From assembly GCA_022747635.1 (NCBI GenBank), contig JAKTNV010000023.1, positions 924,001 to 988,000 of the forward strand: 64,000 nt of DNA, read 5' to 3'. A program made the translations under genes and the position numbers. Shown here piece after piece: positions 50,173 through 59,823 of the stretch. This DNA comes from Hetaerina americana. Its lineage: Eukaryota; Arthropoda; Insecta; Odonata; Calopterygidae. A model generated the notes under the pieces. It was given only the letters and a program-made list of their open reading frames with translations, had not been told where the DNA came from and searched no databases. Position 1 is the first letter of the stretch. Each line of letters opens with the position of its first letter.

Positions 50173-50754
50173 ATGAGCGTGAAAATTGACTTTTTATGTG
50201 CTCGCTTGGTTGAAGCATATCTGCGCGTGGGGCGAAGAGAAGATGAGGATGCGTACTTAATATACATCCCGAGAGAAAGAATCGTAAATACCGATTTTAT
50301 ATCATCAGTTTCTTTCCTAGCTACGTACTACTGTGTGTTCCGACACCAGAGCCGTGAATTTGATTTCGTCGGTCAAAAAGTGAAATTTTCCGGCTCTCAA
50401 GATGGAAGTAGGAGAGTCGCGAGATTCAACATCACCCAGGCATCTGACATCTCCGATCCTGAGAAGCGTCAAAAGGCCGAGGAGCAGCTTCCCTTAATTT
50501 GGCTGGAAGTGTACCAAGCACACTGCCCGCAATCGATATTAAATGGAGGATATGTTCCACAGCGTCGAGGAAGAACTGAGTTTGACGGTGGATCGCACTT
50601 TGTTAGCAAAGGAGAGTGCGTGGAAGTTGACGGAGTGAAGCCAGTTTGCTACACGGACCATAAAGAATCGAAAGTGCGATACATTACCACGGACCATATC
50701 AGTAGCACCCGCCTGAGAGTGATCAAATTTGAAGATGAAATGTTTGTATGTTAA
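50173..50754 (+). CDS. Intact unknown protein at the left edge of the Polinton
   Basis: A 193-residue protein starting MSVKIDFLCARLVEAYLRVG, chosen over the in-frame ATG at 50137 because that codon overlaps the TATA box. I do not recognise the family. It is predicted soluble, mixed charged, with no signal peptide or membrane span. It has an N-terminal helical stretch, an acidic patch (GRREDEDAY) and five cysteines, including one at the C-terminus (EDEMFVC). A central FVGQKVKFSGSQDGSRRVAR segment may be beta-rich. It is transcribed towards the minus-strand Polinton genes. It has no stop or frameshift, unlike every neighbour. A poly(A) signal AATAAA lies at 50762-50767, eight bases after the stop. 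It may be a Polinton accessory gene or one retained by selection; no function is claimed. Confidence 0.75.
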   Translation: MSVKIDFLCARLVEAYLRVGRREDEDAYLIYIPRERIVNTDFISSVSFLATYYCVFRHQSREFDFVGQKVKFSGSQDGSRRVARFNITQASDISDPEKRQKAEEQLPLIWLEVYQAHCPQSILNGGYVPQRRGRTEFDGGSHFVSKGECVEVDGVKPVCYTDHKESKVRYITTDHISSTRLRVIKFEDEMFVC

Positions 50755-50761
50755 AGTAAAT

Positions 50762-50767
50762 AATAAA
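50762..50767 (+). terminator. Poly(A) signal AATAAA
   Basis: Canonical hexamer 8 bases after the stop at 50754, followed within 25 bases by a GT-rich stretch (attgtgttttta). Such tight packing is typical of compact viral-type genes. Confidence 0.7.
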
Positions 50768-50937
50768 AGTGTATTATTGAACATTGTGTTTTTATTTCTC
50801 ATTTTATGGGATAAAAGGTTAGAAATAAAACACAGATATGGCTTTTACAATTTATTAAAGCAAAAATACATTTTGACTGCTTTTGATTACAATAATAATA
50901 ATTTTTTACATTTTTTTATTTACAAATTTTATTTTTA

Positions 50938-51388
50938 ATATACCATTCAGGCAACTTGAACCAGTTTTTTCTTGCACATTGTGTGGTATTCTTGTGTGCA
51001 GTTAACAAGGATCCCTCATGCGTAGTTATTTTCTTGAGCGAGGGACAGCCGTACAGTTCGAGATTAGCAACACAAATTCGTTTGGGAAGAAGACCGTTTA
51101 AAAAAAAGATGCCTTTTGTACATCCTTAGTAAATAAATATTTATATTGCCTCGTATAATTGGATAATACACTCTCCAATTCAGAATAATTCACGTCTCCA
51201 GAGTATTCTGTCAAGCCGTGATAAAATTTTCGCAGCCTAGTCGACTCTTTAGTAAAAAGAATTCTCGCCGGTGATTTAAATAACCACGTATGGCAACATT
51301 TGTTCTGGACAGCGATAATTGCCAATTCTTTGACAATAAATATTCCATCGCTGGCTATAAATCCTTGAAATTCGATAATGGCACTCAT
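50938..51388 (-). pseudogene. Unnamed Polinton-associated protein U1, one frameshift
   Basis: It starts MSAIIEFQGF at 51388 and includes FIVKELAI and HTWLFKSPARIL. It stays open to about 51100, where a run of A causes a shift. The next frame carries RICVANLELYGCPSLKKI and a Cys/His-containing end (TAHKNTTQCARKNWFKLPEW) to a stop at about 50938. The wording (IEFQGF...FIVKELA...LFK.P then GCPSL) is one I associate with a recurrent ORF in arthropod virus-like elements, but I cannot name a function. It converges with the intact plus-strand gene; the AT-rich gap between them probably holds both poly(A) sites. Confidence 0.6.
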
Positions 51389-51526
51389 CGTGATGTATGC
51401 CCAACTTACAAGGTTTTGCACCCAATGCCCGGGGTTGAACTTACATCAATACCTTTTAACTTACAGAGCTTTCGTTCGTGTCAGAGGTTAAAAAGCCTTA
51501 CATTCACTCACAGGCTGACAATTTTT

Positions 51527-52086
51527 TTAGTCATCAGCCGAATCATACGCTATGAGTACCATCTCCAAATCAAGCCTCTGTTTATCACAATTTGTGATAT
51601 TATTTGCGAATTTATTTGCGAGATAATGTTTTAATTTTTCACGACTATCCAAAAGCCTTTGGAGAAATAGATTTATCAGTTTGCAGAGTTGTGTTAGAGC
51701 CCCGCCACTCATCACCATTCAAGTTGAAGGTATTTTTCGTTAAATTGCTTTTCACAACCAAATGTCCGTTCCCAAAGTAATTTGCATATGCCAAGCAGGG
51801 TGACGTTAACACGCCCTTTTCTCCCTTATAAAAGGACACATTTTCAAGATGCTTTCCCATTCACTATGTGAAAATGTTACACTTTTTTACCGTTAAATTG
51901 AACCACTGATTCAAAGTCACTTCCCTAACCAATGCACACACTCTCCGTCTTTGCCTCGTTCAAATAATATACCGTTTGAAGAAGTAAATTGTTCAAAAGT
52001 CGGGACGGAGAGCTAGTCGAATGTCCAGCAGGTCTCTTTCTCTTCACCGAAGGTGACTGGAGAACCGCATCCACCGACGGCTGCAT
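51527..52086 (-). pseudogene. Unnamed Polinton protein U2, broken
   Basis: It starts MQPSVDAVLQSPSVKRKRPA at 52086, with a KRKRP nuclear-localisation-like motif. A frame near 51890 then reads VQFNGKKV. The frame 51718-51527 follows (LCKLINLFLQRLLDSREKLK, a helical segment). Several shifts and stops separate the parts. No known function can be assigned. Its place next to U1 and downstream of the protease suggests an early or accessory gene. Confidence 0.45.
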
Positions 52087-52089
52087 CAC

Positions 52090-52690
52090 GACTGAAGTCT
52101 ACCGTGTATTAAAATAGCTTAAGAGTTCGGTGATGGAAGAGGGGATGGGGAACAGTCATCTGGGCAGGGCTCAACCTCAGCCTTGAGGCGGTTGTATTGG
52201 AACCACTGCGCCAGCGAGTGTGCGTTTCTGAGGGCACAAACGCTACTGCGCAATTTATGACAGGGATTCAGGCAGGAAAAGGAGGGAAAGGTGCATTTCT
52301 CGGGAGGGGGCAGGCCAGCTCCTTTTCCATGCAAATGAATGAGCGCCCCGTGAGATCAGAGAGAAATTTGCACTCTGCCTCGCTAAATGCGAAAGCCCCG
52401 TGGCTCCCTCTATTATGGCCTCCAAAGCTGGGGCCAACTCGATGTATGAGAAGAAGCCGTGCTCAAACGAGGTCTCCTCGTTGCAATGCAGCGGATCTTG
52501 AGATCGAAGCTTCTTTCCTGCAGCTGTGAGCTATCCGTGACGACGAAAGCTTCCCCAAAAAAGGCGATTACTTTCTAAATCGACGGCAGCCATCTCCGTC
52601 ACTCCCTCCTTTGAAATGCACACGGCCACGACGATCTGCATCCTTTGGCTTTCTCTTCCTCAATGGATGTTTCCCTCACCAATTCGTACA
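52090..52690. other. Unexplained GC-richer segment inside the Polinton
   Basis: About 600 bp between the protease end and U2 has higher GC content and different codon use from the AT-rich Polinton genes. Open frames exist on both strands but none resembles a Polinton or other known protein. It may be a separate insertion, but no flanking repeats were seen. Confidence 0.4.
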
Positions 52691-52692
52691 AT

Positions 52693-53170
52693 TTATTCAG
52701 GAACAGCACCGTTGAGCTCTGGAGTGACATCTGGCACGCCGTAGTCGGTTGGAAGGTCAGACGGAACAGCTTTAAGGCTCGGCAGTCGTTGAGATGGGGA
52801 ATGGTTTGGTGAAATTGGTTGAGGAATTTGTGTAGTGTGTCCTAAAGATTTACTCGCGGTATAGATACAGCAGTATTCACCGCAAATATCCGAATGAATG
52901 CATTGAATTTGTAGGCGATTGCAAGTGACTGAATGGTTTTAAAAGTTTTAAAATATTTCGAACGAACGGAGGCAATCCGTAAGAATCAAAATACTCGGCT
53001 AAATAATTATGTAAATATATGGCTACCCAATGAGAACCTGGTAAATTAGACGAGCCTAAATTGATTATGTAAACTATATTTTGTGGTGATTTCGTTAACC
53101 TTTCTGATGGATAAACTCCGCGGAAAATCTTCCGCGCTCTCAATAACCTATCTTTTTGAATGCCGTTCAT
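52693..53170 (-). pseudogene. Adenain-like cysteine protease (PRO), frameshifted
   Basis: This is the maturation protease of Polintons, related to adenovirus protease. From 53170 a frame opens MNGIQKDRLLRARKIF. It shows the catalytic histidine block GSHWVAIYL (residues 45-53), the acidic block EYFDSYG (residues 59-65), and SPTNS. A frameshift near 52910-52930 moves the catalytic cysteine block ICGEYCCIY into another frame. A Pro-rich tail then runs to a stop at 52693. All three catalytic residues are still encoded, but not in one frame. The gene starts just after the major capsid gene, as in other Polintons. Confidence 0.85.
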
Positions 53171-54282
53171 GACTAAAAACTTGTGATAATGTTTCGGTTT
53201 TTATCTATTTCCAAAGTTGCATCATGTTCGGAAAAGAGCAAACACGTTACCGTTTTTGATAGTTCATTCTCAAATCTTGCCTCTATTCTAACCACGCCTC
53301 TATCTTCCGCACTAATATAATCCTCGTAACCAGAATCATCAGGTGTCAGATCGTAGACTAGCATAAAATAGCCGTGGCCAAACATTTTGTAATTGATCTG
53401 ATTACCTCTGTTTTAATGCTTTATCCCATTACCTGAGTGTATTCTATCGTACGCTCGTGCCCAATACTTTTTACTTGAAAAATTACATTGCAAACCCTCC
53501 GAAGGAATTTGCACTCCTTTCACAAAGGGTGAAAAATTCTCCAAAGAATAGTGTGAGAGAGCAAATGGATTCTTATTCAAACTACCCGCGTAAATTACAT
53601 TATCCACCATTGTAAAAATAATCGTATTCGGTATTTGCCCCACAATTGCATTATCAATGCTTAAAGTTCGTCCGCCAGAAGGGATGGTAAATGTTTTCAG
53701 TTCAGTGCGCTTATTGTGATATCTTGCATTGCTGTTTTCCAGTATTTTATTATGTGCAACTAAAATGGACGGGTTAATTTCAGTGTTGAACGTAGTGTAG
53801 CTTCTAAAATTTTCAATAGACCATTATCAGATCCACCTATTAGATGAAACGCATGATTTGATAGCATGAGTTTATACCAATATCTACTCGATTCATCATT
53901 AACTGCACCTGATTAAAAATATCTACGTGTAGTTTACCGTATATCTCTACCAAGGCACTGTTCTTAAACCACTCCTTGTACTCGGTATAACCAGAATTAG
54001 AGGAATCTGTCTTATCAATATTATCTCCCGTATCCAACCCCCACTCTACGTATCGTAAGTGTATTTTGCTCGCATCTCTACCGTAATTGACCTCATTTTC
54101 CAAAGATCTTCGATAATGGTATTTATCCTCGGATGGAGTTACCAACGTCCCATTGAAATAAACGTTACATTGTTCAAAGAGAGAGGGTAAAATATTGTTA
54201 ACTACGCTAGGCTGATTGGAATCGGATTTGGCATAACTGCTCAAATTTTTCTTGCAAATCTTCATTTAAAGTCTGAGGTATA

Positions 54283-55600
54283 CAGGGTTCGTCCGGAAAA
54301 TAAGTGTACTGATTTTTTCCCGCCGCTCTAGGCGCGCCCAGCACCGCTCTGATGGACTGCGATTGGAGGGGGGTATGTTGGCAAGCGACGCTGAAAAAGG
54401 CAGTCGGCTCTGAGCTGTGGTGCAGTGAGGAGCTCTGTTAACGCGAACCTCCACGCTCGACCCACGTCACGGAACGCGATGCCGAAGTTTTTGGAGCAGC
54501 GTTATTCCATCAAATTTGCGGTAAAGCTTGGGGAATCGTCTACCGAAACAGTCGGTATGATTAACCAGGCTTACGGGGAGTCAGCCATGTCCAGAAACAT
54601 GATCTTTCGGTGGCACAAGATGTTCGTGGAGGGCAGAGAAGAGGTCGACGACGAACCACGGCCTGGACGCCCAGCCAACGACACTCACCGACGAAAATGT
54701 GCGAAAAGTTCGCGATGTACTGAACTCTGATCGTCGTCTTAGTGTTCGGACGATAGCAGAGCAGTGTAATGTGCCAAAAACAATAGTGCACGAGATTATT
54801 AGGGAGCAATTACAGATGCGAAAAATTTGTGCAAAGTTGGTGCCGAAAGTGCTCAGTGATGATCAAAGACTCAATCGTTTGGAAATCGCGACACAACTTG
54901 CGGATCACTGCAAAAGTGATCCACATTTTTTAGAGAACGTTGTTTCGGGTGACGAGACGTGGATCTTTGAGTACGACCCGGAGTCGAAGAGACAAAGTGC
55001 GGAGTGGCACACCCCATCATCACCCCGTCAAAAGAAAGCTCGCATGAGCAAATCTCGGATCAAGGCGATGCTCATTGTCTTTTTTGACAAAAGGGGAGTC
55101 GTCCACTACGAATTTGTACCTGAACGACAAACTGTAAATGCTGCATTTTACGTCCAAGTGCTCGGCAGGCTTCGAAAACGAGTCGCCCGCGTCCGGCCAG
55201 CGATCAAAAACATCTGGCGGCTGCATCACGACAATGCGCCGTCTCACACCGCGCTTGTCGTGTCGGACTTCTTGGCCAAGCACGGCGTGGCAACGCTGCC
55301 GCACCCGCCCTACAGCCCGGACTTGGCACCACCGGACTTCTTTCTGTTCCCGAAGATAAAGAGGAGTTTGAAAGGAACGCGATACGGGACTTTGGACACC
55401 GTCAAACAGGCCGTGACGACGTGTCTTCGAGAGGTTCCCGATGATGCCTTCGCGGGAGCGTTCCAGGAATGGGAACGCCGCTGGAACAAGTGTATCGACT
55501 CACAAGGGTCCTATTTTGAGGAATATTAGCTTAGGATATGTTAAAGTGTAATAAATTTTTTTTCCTGAGCTCAGTACACTTATTTTCCGGACGAACCCTG
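54283..55600 (+). mobile_element. mariner inserted in the major capsid gene
   Basis: A 1318-bp element with perfect 30-bp inverted repeats (54283-54312 and 55571-55600, starting cagggttcgtccgg), flanked by TA at 54281-54282 and 55601-55602. Perfect repeats and full length point to a young copy. It carries one transposase gene on the opposite strand to the capsid gene. Confidence 0.96.
54479..55529 (+). pseudogene. mariner transposase (DD34D), one frameshift
   Basis: Cut-and-paste transposase. The start at 54479 (MPKFLEQRYSIKFAVKLGES) gives the first helix-turn-helix. A one-base shift near 54665-54680 separates it from the rest (54699-55529, 276 codons). That part contains a second helix-turn-helix (SVRTIAEQCNVPKTIVHEI), the catalytic blocks VSGDETWIFEY, LHHDNAPSHT and YSPDLAPPDFFLFP, and the end GSYFEEY. 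All three aspartates and the WVPHEL-like linker region are kept; without the shift it would be of normal length at about 350 residues. A single defect suggests recent loss of activity. Confidence 0.92.
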
Positions 55601-55839
55601 TATGCTATTCAAGTTCTTGTACGCATCTACGAAATCTTTGTTCAGAAATTCAATTACCGATCGATTATCTAGCGAGGATATAAGTTTGTAACCCACTAGT
55701 CGTTTTCCTAAAATGTTCGTCTGCACCGGTGGGTTTGGTTGGAATAAATTCAGCGAACTCAGCATATCCTCCGTCATTATTATGAAAAAATATCTCCACC
55801 AACGACTTTCTTCCCTCTTAGCTTTCTCTACGACTGTCG

Positions 55840-56237
55840 TTATTTTCTCACACCACCAGGTTTTATTATTTTCAGCCTTGAATGTTTCACAAACCGCAAT
55901 AGTCCTCCAGACGTGCCTTTTAATTTTTCCTTAGCCATACGTTTCAAGTTGTCCCCCACCTCGTTTATTCTACTACGCAGTATCTCTTTAACCGGTTTAG
56001 TCCCAAGGTCTGCGAGAGCTGCTGCTCCCGCACTCCCTGCTTCCTCACCCACACTTTCCAGTGCACTGAATTGTAACAGCAAAACTCCAGACCTGCGAGA
56101 AAACTTCCAATACCTCGTCCCTTGTGTACACTGTACGAGGCTCTATACAACGGACCAATCTCTCCCCCACCTACTTCGTATAATAACTTAAACATCGGTC
56201 CACCACCGATGCCACCTCGACGCTGAATGATAAACAA
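55840..56237 (-). pseudogene. Small Polinton capsid-associated protein (pVI-like), frameshifted
   Basis: The start at 56237 reads MFIIQRRGGIGGGPMFKLLY. It has a Gly-rich RGIGSFLAGL block near residues 40-50, resembling the amphipathic start of Polinton minor capsid or maturation proteins. A frameshift near 56080 moves the Ala-rich helix and conserved EILRSRINEVGDNLKRMAKE segment into another frame ending near 55840. It lies between the penton-like gene and the major capsid gene, the position expected for this protein. Confidence 0.65.
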
Positions 56238-56244
56238 ACATAAA

Positions 56245-56691
56245 TTAGTTCTTTTTTATAAAGTGTAACACTATTATAGAGCTTTGCTCACCACTACGAA
56301 AAGATATGGGCTCACCGAGTTTATCACTCAGTAGAATTTCGATGCTTTCGATATTGTTCTTCTCTACGGGAAAATTATATATCGGATTGAATGCTTGATA
56401 TTCACCAATTTTAGTATTCAAGATGCGTATGCATCGACTGAGCGAATCACCCGCAAACTGCTGTTTGATTCTATAAGTGTAGACATATATGTTGGAAGAG
56501 AAGTGTGCTTTGCTTCTTTTTACAGCACCGCTTTTGTTATTTGCATGTGCTTCTCTAGCATAATCAGTAATACTCATGGGGTGTGATGTATCAATGTTTT
56601 TACTAGTTATTTTCTTTATCTCCTCCGCTGCTAGTATGAATATTATACCTCTTTGTATGTAAATTTTACTTGTCGTACTAAAATCTGACAA
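56245..56691 (-). pseudogene. Penton-like minor capsid protein, truncated
   Basis: A 148-residue open frame ends IEILLSDKLGEPISFRSGEQ...IVLHFIKK, the closing strand pattern of the single-jelly-roll minor capsid protein of Polintons. It also contains a FPVEKNNIES segment. Family members are longer and the N-terminal half is not visible upstream, so this is probably the C-terminal part. The gap to the next gene is 7 bp, consistent with tight viral packing. It may be the best-kept minus-strand frame apart from the truncation. Confidence 0.6.
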
Positions 56692-56809
56692 AGTAGTAAT
56701 AAAGAAAGCACAAACCGAATTATACTGGCCCTGGAGTAGTGTAAATAACGTTTTTAGTAATAATCAATACTCCAGGTTCTATACGCTTACTCTATAAGAT
56801 CACGCTTAT

Positions 56810-57125
56810 CATTAGAGATTTCCGTTGGTACTGCTTTACGTTTCGCTTTATCTAGTTCGAGTAATGGTTTGACAAATGCCTTACCTAGTGATTCGTATTT
56901 GCCAGTAGGTATACCACAAAGAACGATCCATCTTTTAATTTGATTTTAACCTCGCTAGGTGCATCCTGTGGTCCTCCTATTACTCCGCGAACTAATCCCT
57001 TTTCATTTCGTGTTCTACTATCTTTAGAAGACGCTTCTTCTTCTTCCTCCCAAGTTCCAGCATCTCCAATTTCCTCTGTAACTTCAGGAGAAAAAATATG
57101 AATTAATTGGAAGGGAAATTTCCGT
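56810..57125 (-). pseudogene. Small acidic Polinton ORF remnant
   Basis: Minus-strand frames read FSPEVTEEIGDAGTWEEEEE, then VRGVIGGPQDAPSEVKIKLK, then a lysine-rich end. It sits between integrase and the penton-like gene. I do not know its function; at least one shift is present. Confidence 0.45.
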
Positions 57126-57186
57126 CAGAACTACATACTAGTCATCATTCGTCAAATCGATACGATGACTCAATTTTGTTTCATAG

Positions 57187-58340
57187 TTAGCTATCGTATT
57201 TCTCGGAAAATCCCTCGAACTGTGGCCAGGTAGTGTTAGATAAAGTTCGTTCATTATGTACGCGCGGAGGAGGCAGGAATCCAAGAATTAAATGAGGATG
57301 GTATACTTCCCACTTGACAGAGTATTCCAATTTAGGTCCACTCCCTTTGCGTCTCAAAACTTTTTCTATCCTATGTTCCGTCTCGGAGGAAACATTTACC
57401 TTGACTAGTTCTTCCACATAGAAACTACCCCTTATACCCTCACCGTTAAGGGACTTCAATTTATATGTCGGTATTGACCTCGATCGATCCACGTCCGTGA
57501 TTTTGAATATTTCACTAAAATAGTTTGGAGCGTGTCCTTCGGTAAATTGAAGTCGCTCCTTACTTATTGTCACATAATCATTAGCGTTAAATTTTTGCCA
57601 GTAGGTGGGGTCCTAAGATGACTACCGATTAAAATGCATTTTTCGCAATCACTTTGGAGGGTACGATACCTTTGCTAGAATGAACGATATTATTATAACT
57701 ACTAATGAGTTTTGGGAGCACATTGACATATTTGTACGTTGCGTATTTCGTGAAATACTTGCACATTTTAGACGATAGCGGGCGATTGAAACGTTTAACA
57801 AGGAAATGTCCTGATTATTTGTGGGGTAAAACTTTTAAAAGTTTTAAATTAACTAATACCAAATTCACCTCCTTTATCGCTCTGAATTTTCAATGGTTTG
57901 CGTTCGGGAAATATAGCCTTAAATACTTCAATTACCTACTCCGGCCTCTTTTTCCTTAAAGCTTTCGCCCACGCATAACGAGAGAATAGGTCGATTGTAG
58001 TTATAATGTAACAGAGCCCATTGTTATATATTTTCAAATCCTCAAATCATTTAAATCGCACTGCCAACACTCATCTATGTAGGTTACGTCATAGTGATTT
58101 CTGGGGAATCTTTTTCTCACCGGTTTGTTTCGTGTATATCCTCTTGAGATTCTAATCACTCGCGAATCACCTTTCGACCTATCCCCGTAGCTTTATGTAA
58201 TTTTTCAATCGATGAAAACCCTGCAGGGTTCTCTGGGCTGTTATATATGTCCTCAATAACGTCGTGTCCCAATCTGAACCGTATGTTTTCGGTTTTCTTA
58301 CTCGCTCGCTTTTTCTCGGAATTTTCTTGGACACGGTAAC
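57187..58340 (-). pseudogene. Polinton integrase (DDE with chromodomain), broken
   Basis: Retrovirus-like integrase for insertion of the element. Parts in order from the right: the N-terminal IYNSPENPAGF block near 58240, RKRFPRNHYDVTYIDE near 58100, and the first catalytic aspartate in ECWQCDLNDL near 58050. The second aspartate is in RKPLKIQSDKGGEF near 57880, followed by YKYVNVLPKLISSYNN near 57710. Last comes the open frame 57573-57187 with TYKLKSLNGE and the chromodomain segment VEKVLRRKGSG-type ending KYSVKWEVYHP-like (here EYSVKWEVYHPHLIL). At least four frame changes and stops are present. The region of the third catalytic glutamate is heavily changed. Confidence 0.85.
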
Positions 58341-58499
58341 TGTGTTTTTTTTTCTGCGGTAGCTTTGGTTTTTTTCTCGTTGATGTTACGCTTTCAATCG
58401 TCCCTAAACTTTCGTGTTCGCCCCCATGTCGAGTGTTAATCTTTATTCAATCTTTTCACTTTTGCCAGAGTTTTTCTCAACGCGGGGGATTTCTTCTCT

Positions 58500-58766
58500 C
58501 TCGTCAGCAACTCGTGACCTCGTTTGTGTTTCTGCCAAGGACTTGACTATTCGAACGTGTACGGGGGAGTTTTTCTGAGACGGTGTCAGGGTATTTATCG
58601 AGTATTCTTTTATACAAATGCCACTTATCAGTATCCTTTATACTTTTCTTAGCCATCACACCTTTCATTTCCTTGTCCAATGTACTCAAGCCTTTACAAG
58701 CCTAGCCTTTACACGACTTCGATGAAACACTTCTGGACTCACGACTAGCATCTTACGCAGGCTCAT
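58500..58766 (-). pseudogene. Small conserved Polinton protein (LDKEM...KW.LY motif)
   Basis: The start at 58766 reads MSLRKMLVVSPE and overlaps the stop of the PX-like gene by the ATGA arrangement. After a shift the frame 58689-58504 gives STLDKEMKGVMAKKSIKDTD, then KWHLYKRILDKY, a motif I recall from a small protein next to PX in many Polintons. Function is unknown. Two frame changes are present. Confidence 0.6.
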
Positions 58767-59055
58767 GTTCCCAGCAGGCTACCGATGACACCGCTCAAAA
58801 TGGATTTCAGCAATAATGGTAAAAAACCACCTTTTTGTACGAGCAGCGTACGTTTCTTCTCCAAACTCGCCCCCCGCACAGCCAACTTTCTCAACGTGTT
58901 GCGATGCTTGGATAGTTTTTTAACCTATTATCTATCTTATTATTCCCGTTAAGTGTATTCATACACCAATCGCAAATTGCTTTGATAAACTCGTCGTCCG
59001 AGGTTTTCACAGTAGCAGTACGAGGTTTTGGATTTGCTGAAGACGTGGAGCAAAT
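58763..59055 (-). pseudogene. Small basic PX-like protein, frameshifted
   Basis: The first part contains DDEFIKAICDWCMNTLNGNN near 59000. After a shift near 58900 the conserved basic end LRKLAVRGASLEKKRTLLVQ, then KGGFLPLLL and a hydrophobic tail, runs to a TGA at 58763. This KKR..LVQ.GGFLP pattern is typical of Polinton PX proteins, thought to act with DNA or capsid. Its stop overlaps the next start. Confidence 0.7.
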
Positions 59056-59057
59056 GT

Positions 59058-59730
59058 TTATTGTTCTTCAATCTTTTCACCGTGTAGGGGCATGTAAACT
59101 ACAGTTGTCCCGTCTTTAGGGAATATTTTCGTTCTTAAACGAAACCTCTCGCCTATGTCCTGATCAAGATCCAGAACAAAATAACCGAATGGCTGTTGCG
59201 TAACTTGTTTTTATATCCTCTCCAATTCTCCCGATTTTTCCGGATATACCCTCCTAGCTAAGTGACCAAATAGCGACCTGTGTCTAGGATTCTTAAAGGC
59301 GACGATATACTTTGAATTTAACGAGATGTTTCTCGCTTGCGGGTTTTTATAAAAAATATTCTGCGTCGTCAGGAAACCCGAAATGTTAAAGTGATGGCTT
59401 TCTCTAGTGCATAATTTGCATACATCTTTACTATAGGCTTCTTCACTCATTAAATCGTCAATCACGTACAGCGTTGGTACGCCGCCGAATTCTTCAAACG
59501 GGGGCATTTCGTTCGTAAAGTGGATAGGTTTGCTCGTTCGTATTTTAGGCTCACTTTCGCGACTACAACACCAAACTATCTCCTAAATTCCCCGATCTTT
59601 CATGAATGGAAGATTTTCCAAAAACTTTGCAACGAAGTTCGTCTTTCCACACCCCAATGGTCCTGCTCAGATGCAGGTAAAAGGATGTTTCCACACCAGA
59701 TTCATGATTGCTACTAGTTAGTTTTGTGAT
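59058..59730 (-). pseudogene. Polinton genome-packaging ATPase (FtsK/HerA type), broken
   Basis: Pumps DNA into capsids in related viruses. Walker A AGPLGCGKT is encoded at 59638-59666 but an in-frame TGA stands immediately before it. After a stop near 59580, the frame 59507-59211 carries Walker B TLYVIDDLMSEE (residues 12-23) and TTQNIF.KNPQARNISLNS, the sensor-like block of the family. The C-terminus (QPFGYFVLDLDQDIGERFRL) is in another frame ending at 59058. All motifs are identifiable but at least two stops or shifts prevent one product. Confidence 0.88.
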
Positions 59731-59823
59731 ATTATCGAACTATTCGTAGATTTGATTCGAACTGATGGTGTGATGGTTGATAGAGTGTTAATTGTTAGCG
59801 TGATTTAAAATATAGTAATTCAT

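Larger units (their letters stand above)
53173..55777 (-). pseudogene. Polinton major capsid protein (double jelly roll), split by mariner
   Basis: The start at 55777 has LFQPNPPVQTNI and a GYKLISSLD...VIEF block, the usual N-terminus of the Polinton major capsid protein. A mariner occupies 54283-55600. Beyond it the protein resumes with NNILPSLFEQCNVYFNGTLV, RYVEWGLDTGDN and DIFNQVQLMMNRVDIGI. After a shift come TFTIPSGGRTLSIDN and IPNTIIFTMVDNVIYAGSLN, then YDLTPDD and EIDKNRNI near the end. Besides the mariner there is an in-frame TAA at 54266-54268 (just before the second part) and at least two frameshifts. The coding length without mariner is about 430 codons. It normally forms the hexon-like capsid shell. 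Confidence 0.9.
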
